Shown: positions 13,490 through 25,430 of the stretch, piece by piece
Layout of the letters: each line of letters begins with the position of its first letter
Numbering within the stretch: position 1 is the stretch's first letter
Assembly: GCA_949126835.1 (NCBI GenBank)
Contig: OX421507.1
Coordinates: forward strand, 29,201,366 to 29,265,365
Direction of reading: 5' to 3'
Source of the DNA: Anisus vortex
Taxonomy: Eukaryota > Mollusca > Gastropoda > Planorbidae
DNA length: 64,000 bases
Translations under genes and position numbers: made by a program
The notes under the pieces: generated by a model
Databases searched by the model: none
What the model was told of the DNA's origin: nothing
Seen by the model: only the letters and a program-made list of their open reading frames with translations

Positions 13490-13698
13490 AAGACAAACCT
13501 TGTATGTGTACTGCGATACTGGTTGTTCGGTGAGTTAGACAAACCTTGTATGTGTACTGCGATACTGGTTGTTCGGTGAGTAAGACAAACCTTGTATGTG
13601 TACTGCGATACTGGTTGTTCGGTGAGTAAGACAATCCTTGTATGTGTACTGCGATACTGGTTGTTCGGTGAGTAAGACAAACCATGTTTGTGTACTGA

Positions 13699-15766
13699 GA
13701 TACTGGTTGTTCGGTGAGTAAGACAAACCTCGTATGTGTACTGCGATACTGGTTGTTCGGTGAGTAAGACAAACCATGTATGTGTACTGCGATACTGGTT
13801 GTTCGGTGAGTAAGACAAACCTTGTATGTGTACTGCGATACTGGTTGTTCGGTGAGTAAGACAAATAATGTATGTGTACTGCGATACTGTTTGTTCGGTG
13901 AGTAAGACAAACCTTGTATGTGTACTGCGTTACTGGTTGTTCGGTGAGTAAGTCAAACCATGTATGTGTACTGCGATACTGGTTGTTCGGTGAGTAAAAC
14001 AAACCATGTATGAGTACTGCGATACTGGTTGCTCGGTGAGTAAGACAAACCATGTATGTGTACTGCGATACTGGTTGTTCGGTGAGTAAGACAAACCATG
14101 TATGTGTACTGCGATACTGGTTGTTCGGTAAGTAAGACAATACATGTATGTGTACTGCGATACTGGTTGTTCGGCGAGTAAGACAAACCTTGTATGTGTA
14201 CTGCGATACTGGTTGTTCGGTGAGTAAGACAAACCTTCTATGTGTACTGCGATACTGGTTGTTCGGTGAGTAAGACAAACCTTGTATGTGTACTGCGATA
14301 CTGGTTGTTCGGTGAGTAAGACAAACCTTGTATGTGTACTGCGATACTGGTTGTTCGGTGAGTAAGACAAATCTTGTATGTATACTGCGATACTGGTTGT
14401 TCGGTGAGTAAGACAAACCTTGTATGTGTACTGCGATACTGGTTGTTCGGTGAGTAAGACAAACCTTGTATGTGTACTGCGATACAGGTTGTTCGGTGAG
14501 TAAGACAAACCTTGTATGTGTACTGCGATACTGGTTGTTCGGTGAGTAAGACAAACCTTGTATGTGTACTGCGAGCCTGGTTGTTCGGTGAGTAAGACAA
14601 ACATTGTATGTGTACTGCGATACTGGTTGTTCGGTGAGTAAGACAAACCTTGTATGTGTACTGTGAAACTGGTTGTTCGGTGAGTAAGACAAACCTTGTA
14701 TGTGTACTGTGATACTGGTCGTTCGGTGAGTAAGACAAACCTTGTATGTGTACTGTGATACTGGTTGTTCACTTAGTAAGACAAACCTTGTATGTGTACT
14801 GCGATACGGGTTGTTCGGTGAGTAAGACAAACCATGTATGTGTAGTGCGCTACTGGTTGTTCGGTGAGTAAGACAAACCTTGTATGTGTACTGCGATACT
14901 GGTTGTTCGGTGAGTAAAACAAACCATGTATGTGTACTGCGATACTGGTTGTTCGGTGAGTAAGACAAACCATGTATGTGTACTGCGATACTGGTTGTTC
15001 GGTGAGTAAAAAAACATTGTTTGTGTACTGCGATACTGGTTGTTCGGTGAGTAAGACAAACCATGTATGTGTACTGCGATACTGGTTGTTCGGTGAGTAA
15101 GACAAACCATGGATGTGTACTGAGATACTTGTTATTCGGTGAGTAAAAAAAACATTGTTTGTGTACTGCGATACTGGTTGTTCGGTGAGTAAGACAATCC
15201 ATTTATGTGTTCCGCGATACTGGTTGTTCGGTGAGTAAGACAAACCATGTATGTGTACTGCGATACTGGTTGTTCGGTGAGTAAGACAAACCATGGATGT
15301 GCACTGCGATACTGGTAGTTCGGTGAGTAAAAAAACATTGTTTGTGTACTGCGATACTGGTTGTTCGGTGAGTAAGACAAACCATGTATGTGTACAGCGA
15401 TACTGGTTGTTCGGTGAGTAAGACAAACCATGGATGTGTACTGATATACTGGTTGTTCGGTGAGTAAAAAAAACATTGTTTGTGTACTGCGATACTGGTT
15501 GTTCGGTGAGTAAGACAATCCATGTATGTGTTCCGCGATACTAGTTGTTCGGTGAGTAAGACAAACCAAGTATGTGTACCGCGATACTGGTTATTCGGTA
15601 AGTAAGACAAACCGTGTATGTGTACCGCGATACTGGTTGTTCGGTGAGTAAGACAAACCGTGTATATGTACCGCGATACTGGTTGTTCGTTGAGTAAGAC
15701 AAACCATGTATGTGTAGTGCGATACTGGTTGTTCGGTGAGTAAGACAAACCTTGTATGTGTACTGC
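13699..15766. repeat. Nested 45-unit (2,068 bp) tandem duplication, copy 1
   Basis: This stretch is repeated directly downstream at offset 2,068 bp, which is 45 units minus two 45-bp A-tract units (near 15,006 and 15,328). The block carries the ttctat/acagg/gagcctgg/cacttag series. Private differences from sister copies include tgagtactg near 14,010, where other copies have tataagtac, and ctgtgatactggtcg near 14,708, where others have ctgcgatactggtcg. Confidence 0.88.
15000..15475. repeat. A-tract variant cluster in the 96-unit duplicate
   Basis: Run lengths are 7, 8, 7, 8 near 15,006, 15,143, 15,328 and 15,464, as in the parent at 10,585-11,060. Confidence 0.88.
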
Positions 15767-17834
15767 GATACTGGTTGTTCGGTGAGTAAGACAAACCTCG
15801 TATGTGTACTGCGATACTGGTTGTTCGGTGAGTAAGACAAACCATGTATGTGTACTGCGATACTGGTTGTTCGGTGAGTAAGACAAACCTTGTATGTGTA
15901 CTGCGATACTGGTTGTTCGGTGAGTAAGACAAATAATGTATGTGTACTGCGATACTGTTTGTTCGGTGAGTAAGACAAACCTTGTATGTGTACTGCGTTA
16001 CTGGTTGTTCGGTGAGTAAGTCAAACCATGTATGTGTACTGCGATACTGGTTGTTCGGTGAGTAAAACAAACCATGTATAAGTACTGCGATACTGGTTGC
16101 TCGGTGAGTAAGACAAACCATGTATGTGTACTGCGATACTGGTTGTTCGGTGAGTAAGACAAACCATGTATGTGTACTGCGATACTGGTTGTTCGGTAAG
16201 TAAGACAATACATGTATGTGTACTGCGATACTGGTTGTTCGGCGAGTAAGACAAACCTTGTATGTGTACTGCGATACTGGTTGTTCGGTGAGTAAGACAA
16301 ACCTTCTATGTGTACTGCGATACTGGTTGTTCGGTGAGTAAGACAAACCTTGTATGTGTACTGCGATACTGGTTGTTCGGTGAGTAAGACAAACCTTGTA
16401 TGTGTACTGCGATACTGGTTGTTCGGTGAGTAAGACAAATCTTGTATGTATACTGCGATACTGGTTGTTCGGTGAGTAAGACAAACCTTGTATGTGTACT
16501 GCGATACTGGTTGTTCGGTGAGTAAGACAAACCTTGTATGTGTACTGCGATACAGGTTGTTCGGTGAGTAAGACAAACCTTGTATGTGTACTGCGATACT
16601 GGTTGTTCGGTGAGTAAGACAAACCTTGTATGTGTACTGCGAGCCTGGTTGTTCGGTGAGTAAGACAAACATTGTATGTGTACTGCGATACTGGTTGTTC
16701 GGTGAGTAAGACAAACCTTGTATGTGTACTGTGAAACTGGTTGTTCGGTGAGTAAGACAAACCTTGTATGTGTACTGCGATACTGGTCGTTCGGTGAGTA
16801 AGACAAACCTTGTATGTGTACTGTGATACTGGTTGTTCACTTAGTAAGACAAACCTTGTATGTGTACTGCGATACGGGTTGTTCGGTGAGTAAGACAAAC
16901 CATGTATGTGTAGTGCGCTACTGGTTGTTCGGTGAGTAAGACAAACCTTGTATGTGTACTGCGATACTGGTTGTTCGGTGAGTAAAACAAACCATGTATG
17001 TGTACTGCGATACTGGTTGTTCGGTGAGTAAGACAAACCATGTATGTGTACTGCGATACTGGTTGTTCGGTGAGTAAAAAAACATTGTTTGTGTACTGCG
17101 ATACTGGTTGTTCGGTGAGTAAGACAAACCATGTATGTGTACTGCGATACTGGTTGTTCGGTTAGTAAGACAAACCATGGATGTGTACTGAGATACTTGT
17201 TATTCGGTGAGTAAAAAAAACATTGTTTGTGTACTGCGATACTGGTTGTTCGGTGAGTAAGACAATCCATTTATGTGTTCCGCGATACTGGTTGTTCGGT
17301 GAGTAAGACAAACCATGTATGTGTACTGCGATACTGGTTGTTCGGTGAGTAAGACAAACCATGGATGTGCACTGCGATACTGGTAGTTCGGTGAGTAAAA
17401 AAACATTGTTTGTGTACTGCGATACTGGTTGTTCGGTGAGTAAGACAAACCATGTATGTGTACAGCGATACTGGTTGTTCGGTGAGTAAGACAAACCATG
17501 GATGTGTACTGATATACTGGTTGTTCGGTGATTAAAAAAAACATTGTTTGTGTACTGCGATACTGGTTGTTCGGTGAGTAAGACAATCCATGTATGTGTT
17601 CCGCGATACTAGTTGTTCGGTGAGTAAGACAAACCAAGTATGTGTACCGCGATACTGGTTATTCGGTAAGTAAGACAAACCGTGTATGTGTACCGCGATA
17701 CTGGTTGTTCGGTGAGTAAGACAAACCGTGTATATGTACCGCGATACTGGTTGTTCGTTGAGTAAGACAAACCATGTATGTGTAGTGCGATACTGGTTGT
17801 TCGGTGAGTAAGACAAACCTTGTATGTGTACTGC
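15767..17834. repeat. Nested 45-unit (2,068 bp) tandem duplication, copy 2
   Basis: It copies 13,699-15,766. The join lies within 15,767-15,780, a stretch identical in both parents, followed by acctcgtatg as at 13,728. A private change gives cggttagtaag near 17,160. After 17,834 the sequence resumes the 11,353 series. The duplication lies inside the 96-unit duplicate, so it happened after it. Confidence 0.88.
17070..17540. repeat. A-tract variant cluster in the nested 45-unit duplicate
   Basis: Run lengths are 7, 8, 7, 8 near 17,076, 17,211, 17,395 and 17,529. The last one has a private gtgattaaa start, where the sister copies have gtgagtaaa. Confidence 0.88.
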
Positions 17835-17882
17835 GATACTGGTTGTTCAGTGAGTAAGACAAACCTTGTATGTGTACTGCGA

Positions 17883-19971
17883 TACTGGTTGTTCGGTGAG
17901 TAAGACAAACCTTGTACGTGTACTGCGATACTGGTCATTCGGTTAGTAAGACAAATGTTGTATGTGTACTGCGATATTGGTCGTTCGGTGAGTAAGACAA
18001 ACGTTGTATGTGTACTGCGATACTGGTTGTTCAGTGAGTAAGACAAACCTTGTATGTGTACTGTGATACTGGTTTTTCGGTGAGTAAGACAAACCTTGTA
18101 TGTGTACTGCGATACTGGTTGTTCGGTGAGTTAGACAAACCTTGTATGTGTACTGCGATACTGGTTGTTCGGTAAGTAAGACAAACCTTGTATGTGTACT
18201 GCGATACTGGTTGTTCGGTGAGTAAGACAAACCTTGTATGTGTACTGCGATACTGGTTGTTTGGTGAGTAAGACAAACCATGTTTGTGTACTGAGATACT
18301 GGTTGTTCGGTGAGTAAGACAAACCCCGTATGTGTACTGCGATACTGGTTGTTCGGTGAGTAAGACAAACCATGTATGTGTACTGCGGTACTGGTTGTTC
18401 GGTGAGTAAGACAAACCTTGTATGTGTACTGCGATACTGGTTGTTCGGTGAGTAAGACAAATAATGTATGTGTACTGCGATACTGTTTGTTCGGTGAGTA
18501 AGACAAACCTTGTATGTGTACTGCGATACTGGTTGTTCGGTGAGTAAGACAAACCATGTATGTGTACTGCGTTACTGGTTGTTCGGTGAGTAAGTCAAAC
18601 CATGTATGTGTACTGCGATACTGGTTGTTCGGTGAGTAAAACAAAACTTGTATAAGTACTGCGATACTGGTTGTTCGGTGAGTAAGACAAACCATGTATG
18701 TGTACTGCGATACTGGTTGTTCGGTGAGTAAGACAAACCATGTATGTGTACCGCGATACTGGTTGTTCGGTGAGTAAGACAAACCATGTATGTGTACTGC
18801 GATACTGGTTGTTCGGTGTGTAAGACAAACCTTGTATGTGTACTGCGATACTGGTTGTTCGGTGAGTAAGACAAACCGTCTATGTGTACTGCGATACTGG
18901 TTGTTCGGTGAGTAAGACAAACCTTGTATGTGTACTGCGATACTGGTTGTTCGGTGAGTAAGACAAATCTTGTATGTGTACTGCGATACTGGTTGTTTGG
19001 TGAGTAAGACAAACCTTGTATGTGTACTGCGATACTAATTGTTCGGTGAGTAAGACAAACCTTGTATGTGTACTGCGCTACAGGTTGTTCGGTGAGTAAG
19101 ACGAACCTTGTATGTGTACTGCGATCCTGGTTGTTCGGTGAGTAAGACAAACCTAGTATGTGTACTGTGATACTGGTTGTTCGGTGAGTAAGACAAACCT
19201 TGTATGTGTACTGCGATACTGGTCGTTTAGTGAGTAAGACAAACCTTGTATGTGTACTGTGATACTGGTTGTTCGGTGAGTAAGACAAACCTTGTATGTG
19301 TACTGCGATACTGGTCGTTCGGTGAGTAAGACAAACCTTGTATGTGTACTGTGCTACTGGTTGTTCGGTGAGTAAGACAAACCTTGTATGTGTACTGCGA
19401 TACTGGTTGTTCGGTGAGTTAGACAAACCTTGTATGTGTACTGCGATACTGGTTGTTCGGTGAGTAAGACGAACCTTGTATGTTTACTGCGATACTGGTT
19501 GTTCGGAGAGTAAGACAAATCTTGTATGTGTACTGCGATACTGGTATTTCGGTGAGTAAGACAAACCATGTTTGTGTACTGAGAAACTGGTTGTTCGGTG
19601 AGTAAGACAAACCATGTATGTGTACTGCGATACTTGTTGTTCGGTGAGTAAGACAAACCATGTATGTGTACTGCGATACTGGTTGTTCGGTGAGTTAGAC
19701 AAACCTTGTATGTGTACTGCGATACTGGTTGTTCGGTGAGTGAGACGAACCTTGTATGTGTACTGCGATACTGGTTGTTCGGTGAGTAAGACAAATCTTG
19801 TATGTGTACTGCGATACTGGGTGTTCGGTGAGTAAGACAAACCATGTATGTGTACTGAGATACTGGTTGTTCGGTGCGTAAGACAAACTATGTATGTGTA
19901 CTGCGATACTGGTTGTTCGGTGAGTAAGACAAACCATGTATGTGTACTGCGATACTGGTTGTTCGGTGAGT
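17883..19971. repeat. Diverged module U, second copy
   Basis: It repeats 11,401-13,489 at offset 6,482 bp. Diagnostic units near 17,940 (gtcattcggttag), 18,650 (cttgtataag) and 19,035 (ctaattg) are in the same order. Small private differences include gttcggagag near 19,500, where copy 1 has gtttggagag near 13,020, and gagtgagacg near 19,740, where copy 1 has gagtaagacg. At about 20,015 it continues into gagaaagac units, which appear to be the original downstream neighbour. Confidence 0.87.
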
Positions 19972-21215
19972 AAGACAAACCTTGTATGTGTACTGCGATA
20001 CTGGTTGTTCGGTGAGAAAGACAAACTATGTATGTGTACTGCGATACTGGTTGTTCGGTGAGTAAGACAAACCTTGTATGTGTACTGCGATACTGGTTGT
20101 TCGGTGAGTAAGACAAACCATGTATGTGTACTGTGATACTGGTTGTTCGGTGAGTAAGACAAACCATGTATGTGTACTGCGATACTGGTTTTTCGGTGCG
20201 TAAGACAAATCATGTATGTGTACTGCGATACTGGTTGTTCGGTGAGTAAGACAAACCATGTATGTGTACTGCGATACTGGTTGCTCGGTGAGTAAGACAA
20301 ACTATGTATGTGTACTGCGATACTGGTTGTTCGGTGAGTAAGACAAACCATGTATGTGTTTTGCGATACTTGTTGTTCGGTGAGTTAGACAAACCATGTA
20401 TGTGTACTGCGATAATGGTTGTTTTGTGAGTAAGACAAACCTTGTATGTGTACTGCGATACTGGTGGTTCGGTGAGTAAGACAAACCATGTATGTGTACT
20501 GCGATACTGGTTGTTCGGTGAGTAAAACAAAACTTGTATAAGTACTGCGATACTGGTTGTTCGGTGAGTAAGACAAACCATGTATGTGTACTGCAATACT
20601 GGTTGCTCGGTGAGTAAGACAAACCATGTATGTGTACCGCGATACTGGTTGTTCGGTGAGTAAGACAAACTATGTATGTGTACTGCGATACTGGTTGTTC
20701 GGTGTGTAAGACAAACCTTGTATGTGTACTGTGATACTGGTTGTTCGGTGAGTAAGACAAACCTTGTATGTGTACTGCGATACTGGTTGTTCGGTGAGTT
20801 AGACAAACCTTGTATGCGTACTGCGATACTGGTTGTTCGGTGAGTAAGACGAACCTTGTATGTTTACTGCGATACTGGTTGTTCGGTGAGTAAGACAAAT
20901 CTTGTATGTGTACTGCGATACTGGTATTTCGGTGAGTAAGACAAACCATGTATGTGTACTGAGATACTGGTTGTTCGGTGAGTAAGACAAACCTTGTATG
21001 TGTACTGCGATACTGGTTGTTCGGTGAGTAAGACAAACCATGTATGTGTACTGCGATACTGGTTGTTCGGTGAGTTAGACAAACCTTGTATGTGTACTGC
21101 GATACTGGTTGTTCGGTGAGTAAGACGAACCTTGTATGTGTACTGCGATACTGGTTGTTCGGTGAGTAAGACAAATCTTGTATGTGTACTGCGATACTGG
21201 GTGTTCGGTGAGTAA
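19790..21215. repeat. 31-unit (1,426 bp) tandem duplication, copy 1
   Basis: It runs from agacaaatcttg with gatactgggtg near 19,792 to the next such pair near 21,218. It contains gtgcgtaag, gagaaagac (20,011-20,019), tttttcggtgcg, gttgctcgg, ttgttttgtgag, ggtggttcgg, cttgtataag (about 20,535), gtgtgtaag, gacgaacc and ggtatttcgg units. All are exact 46-mers, since the offset is exactly 31 x 46. Confidence 0.86.
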
Positions 21216-22641
21216 GACAAATCTTGTATGTGTACTGCGATACTGGGTGTTCGGTGAGTAAGACAAACCATGTATGTGTACTGAGATACTGGTATTTCGG
21301 TGCGTAAGACAAACTATGTATGTGTACTGCGATACTGGTTGTTCGGTGAGTAAGACAAACCATGTATGTGTACTGCGATACTGGTTGTTCGGTGAGTAAG
21401 ACAAACCTTGTATGTGTACTGCGATACTGGTTGTTCGGTGAGAAAGACAAACTATGTATGTGTACTGCGATACTGGTTGTTCGGTGAGTAAGACAAACCT
21501 TGTATGTGTACTGCGATACTGGTTGTTCGGTGAGTAAGACAAACCATGTATGTGTACTGTGATACTGGTTGTTCGGTGAGTAAGACAAACCATGTATGTG
21601 TACTGCGATACTGGTTTTTCGGTGCGTAAGACAAATCATGTATGTGTACTGCGATACTGGTTGTTCGGTGAGTAAGACAAACCATGTATGTGTACTGCGA
21701 TACTGGTTGCTCGGTGAGTAAGACAAACTATGTATGTGTACTGCGATACTGGTTGTTCGGTGAGTAAGATAAACCATGTATGTGTTTTGCGATACTTGTT
21801 GTTCGGTGAGTTAGACAAACCATGTATGTGTACTGCGATAATGGTTGTTTTGTGAGTAAGACAAACCTTGTATGTGTACTGCGATACTGGTGGTTCGGTG
21901 AGTAAGACAAACCATGTATGTGTACTGCGATACTGGTTGTTCGGTGAGTAAAACAAAACTTGTATAAGTACTGCGATACTGGTTGTTCGGTGAGTAAGAC
22001 AAACCATGTATGTGTACTGCAATACTGGTTGTTCGGTGAGTAAGACAAACCATGTATGTGTACCGCGATACTGGTTGTTCGGTGAGTAAGACAAACTATG
22101 TATGTGTACTGCGATACTGGTTGTTCGGTGTGTAAGACAAACCTTGTATGTGTACTGTGATACTGGTTGTTCGGTGAGTAAGACAAACCTTGTATGTGTA
22201 CTGCGATACTGGTTGTTCGGTGAGTTAGACAAACCTTGTATGCGTACTCCGATACTGGTTGTTCGGTGAGTAAGACGAACCTTGTATGTTTACTGCGATA
22301 CTGGTTGTTCGGTGAGTAAGACAAATCTTGTATGTGTACTGCGATACTGGTATTTCGGTGAGTAAGACAAACCATGTATGTGTACTGAGATACTGGTTGT
22401 TCGGTGAGTAAGACAAACCTTGTATGTGTACTGCGATACTGGTTGTTCGGTGAGTAAGACAAACCATGTATGTGTACTGCGATACTGGTTGTTCGGTGAG
22501 TTAGACAAACCTTGTATGTGTACTGCGATACTGGTTGTTCGGTGAGTAAGACGAACCTTGTATGTGTACTGCGATACTGGTTGTTCGGTAAGTAAGACAA
22601 ATCTTGTATGTGTACTGCGATACTGGGTGTTCGGTGAGTAA
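21216..22641. repeat. 31-unit (1,426 bp) tandem duplication, copy 2
   Basis: It copies 19,790-21,215 at offset 1,426. The gagaaagac unit recurs at 21,437-21,445 and the cttgtataag unit near 21,961. Copy-specific changes include ggtatttcggtgcg near 21,293 and gagtaagataaacc near 21,766. Confidence 0.86.
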
Positions 22642-22759
22642 GACAAACCATGTATGTGTACTGAGATACTAGTTGTTCGGTGCGTAAGACAAACCATGTA
22701 TGTGTACTGCGATACTGGTTGTTCGGTGAGTAAGACAAACCATGTATGTGTACTGCGAT

Positions 22760-23840
22760 ACTGGTTGTTCGGTGAGTAAGACAAACCTTGTATGTGTACT
22801 GCGATACTGGTTGTTTGGTGAGTAAGACAAATCTTGTATGTGTACTGCGATACTGGTTGTTTGGTGAGTAAGACAAACCTTGTATGTGTACTGCGATACT
22901 AATTGTTCGGTGAGTAAGACAAACCTTGTATGTGTACTGCGCTACAGGTTGTTCGGTGAGTAAGACGAACCTTGTATGTGTACTGCGATCCTGGTTGTTC
23001 GGTGAGTAAGACAAACCTAGTATGTGTACTGTGATACTGGTTGTTCGGTGAGTAAGACAAACCTTGTATGTGTACTGCGATACTGGTCGTTTAGTGAGTA
23101 AGACAAACCTTGTATGTGTACTGTGATACTGGTTGTTCGGTGAGTAAGACAAACCTTGTATGTGTACTGCGATACTGGTCGTTCGGTGAGTAAGACAAAC
23201 CTTGTATGTGTACTGTGCTACTGGTTGTTCGGTGAGTAAGACAAACCTTGTATGTGTACTGCGATACTGGTTGTTCGGTGAGTTAGACAAACCTTGTATG
23301 TGTACTGCGATACTGGTTGTTCGGTGAGTAAGACGAACCTTGTATGTTTACTGCGATACTGGTTGTTCGGAGAGTAAGACAAATCTTGTATGTGTACTGC
23401 GATACTGGTATTTCGGTGAGTAAGACAAACCATGTTTGTGTACTGAGATACTGGTTGTTCGGTGAGTAAGACAAACCATGTATGTGTACTGCGATACTTG
23501 TTGTTCGGTGAGTAAGACAAACCATGTATGTGTACTGCGATACTGGTTGTTCGGTGAGTTAGACAAACCTTGTATGTGTACTGCGATACTGGTTGTTCGG
23601 TGAGTAAGACGAACCTTGTATGTGTACTGCGATACTGGTTGTTCGGTGAGTAAGACAAATCTTGTATGTGTACTGCGATACTGGGTGTTCGGTGAGTAAG
23701 ACAAACCATGTATGTGTACTGAGATACTGGTTGTTCGGTGCGTAAGACAAACTATGTATGTGTACTGCGATACTGGTTGTTCGGTGAGTAAGACAAACCA
23801 TGTATGTGTACTGCATTACTGGTTGTTCGGTGAGTAAGAC
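22760..23840. repeat. Copy of about 18,896-19,976 at offset 3,864 bp (84 units)
   Basis: The ctaattgttcgg, gcgctacagg, gacgaacc, gatcctgg, acctagtatg and gtttagtg series of module U recurs here in order, near 22,890-23,095. It continues through gttagac/gacgaacc/gtttactg to about 23,840. Beyond that the series skips about 14 units and resumes the accgcgatac/aaactatg units seen near 20,630. Confidence 0.82.
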
Positions 23841-24100
23841 AAACCATGTATGTGTACCGCGATACTGGTTGTTCGGTGAGTAAGACAAACTATGTATGTG
23901 TACTGCGATACTAGTTGTTCGGTGTGTAAGACAAACCTTGTATGTGTACTGTGATACTGGTTGTTCGGTGAGTAAGACAAACCTTGTATGTGTACTGCGA
24001 TACTGGTTGTTCGGTGAGTTAGACAAACCTTGTATGCGTACTGCGATACTGGTTGTTCGGTGAGTAAGACGAACCTTGTATGTGTACTGCGATACTGGTT
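23841..24100. repeat. Mosaic junction stretch of satellite units
   Basis: It has the same unit and no foreign DNA. The order accgcgatac, aaactatg, ctagttg, gtgtgtaag, ctgtgatac, gagttagac resembles 20,615-20,860. The block probably marks a past deletion or exchange between neighbouring copies. Confidence 0.7.
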
Positions 24101-25430
24101 GTTCGGTGAGTAAGACAAACCTTGTATGTGTACTGCGATACTGGTTGTTCGAAGAGTAAGACAAACCATGTATGTGTACTGTGATACTGGTTGTTCTGTG
24201 AGTAAGACAAACCATGTATGTGTACTGCGATACTGGTTTTTCGGTGCGTAAGACAAATCATGTATGTGTACTGCGATACTGGTTGTTCGGTGAGTAAGAC
24301 AAACCATGTATGTGTACTGCGATACTGGTTGCTCGGTGAGTAAGACAAACTATGTATGTGTACTGCGATACTGGTTGTTCGGTGAGTAAGACAAACCATG
24401 TATGTGTTTTGCGATACTTGTTGTTCGGTGAGTTAGACAAACCATGTATGTGTACTGCGATAATGGTTGTTTTGTGAGTAAGACAAACCTTGTATGTGTA
24501 CTGCGATACTGGTGGTTCGGTGAGTAAGACAAACCATGTATGTGTACTGCGATACTGGTTGTTCGGTGAGTAAAACAAAACTTGTATAAGTACTGCGATA
24601 CTGGTTGTTCGGTGAGTAAGACAAACCATGTATGTGTACTGCAATACTGGTTGTTCGGTGAGTAAGACAAACCATGTATGTGTACCGCGATACTGGTTGT
24701 TCGGTGAGTAAGACAAACTATGTATGTGTACTGCGATACTGGTTGTTCGGTGTGTAAGACAAACCTTGTATGTGTACTGTGATACTGGTTGTTCGGTGAG
24801 TAAGACAAACCTTGTATGTGTACTGCGATACTGGTTGTTCGGTGAGTTAGACAAACCTTGTATGCGTACTGCGATACTGGTTGTTCGGTGTGTAAGACGA
24901 ACCTTGTATGTTTACTGCGATACTGGTTGTTCGGTGAGTAAGACAAATCTTGTATGTGTACTGCGATACTGGTATTTCGGTGAGTAAGACAAACCATGTA
25001 TGTGTACTGAGATACTGGTTGTTCGGTGAGTAAGACAAACCTTGTATGTGTACTGCGATACTGGTTGTTCGGTGAGTAAGACAAACCATGTATGTGTACT
25101 GCGATACTGGTTGTTCGGTGAGTTAGACAAACCTTGTATGTGTACTGCGATACTGGTTGTTCGGTGAGTAAGACGAACCTTGTATGTGTACTGCGATACT
25201 GGTTGTTCGGTGAGTAAGACAAATCTTGTATGTGTACTGCGATACTGGGTGTTCGGTGAGTAAGACAAACCATGTATGTGTACTGAGATACTGGTTGTTC
25301 GGTGCGTAAGACAAACCATGTATGTGTACTGCGATACTGGTTGTTCGGTGAGTAAGACAAACCATGTATGTGTACTGCGATACTGGTTGTTCGGTGAGTA
25401 AGACAAACCTTGTATGTGTACTGCGATACT
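24101..25430. repeat. Copy of about 21,479-22,808 at offset 2,622 bp (57 units)
   Basis: tcggtgcgtaagacaaatcatg near 24,240, gttgctcgg, ttgttttgtgag, ggtggttcgg and cttgtataag near 24,583 recur in the order of the 20.0-22.6 kb pair. Private units include gttcgaagag near 24,150 and gtgtgtaagacg near 24,890. Just inside, at 24,724-24,987, the plus strand is unusually open because variants remove the usual stops. Confidence 0.84.

Larger units (their letters stand above)
13490..19971. repeat. 96-unit (4,414 bp) duplication, second copy, enlarged to 141 units
   Basis: 13,490-15,766 matches 9,076-11,352 at offset 4,414. 17,835-19,971 matches 11,353-13,489 at offset 6,482. The extra 2,068 bp is a nested 45-unit tandem duplication. 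The join is between about 13,468 and 13,534. To its left the sequence equals that leading into 19,972. To its right it has gagttagac as at 9,118, whereas the 19,972 continuation has gagaaagac. The simplest reading is a tandem duplication of 9,076-13,489. Confidence 0.88.

Noticed and set aside
13700..17840. Whole-block duplications as insertion of a mobile element
   Set aside because: The duplicated blocks consist only of satellite units, keep monomer phase at the joins and have no terminal repeats or enzyme genes. Unequal exchange or replication slippage explains them better.
24724..24987. Plus-strand open frame of 87 codons, and a similar one of 73 codons at 30,835-31,056
   Set aside because: The plus strand normally has TGA at unit positions 27-29 and TAA at 31-33. 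Here variants such as gtgtgtaag, gagttagac and gttttgtcag remove them by chance over a few units. The translated sequence is again satellite repeat.
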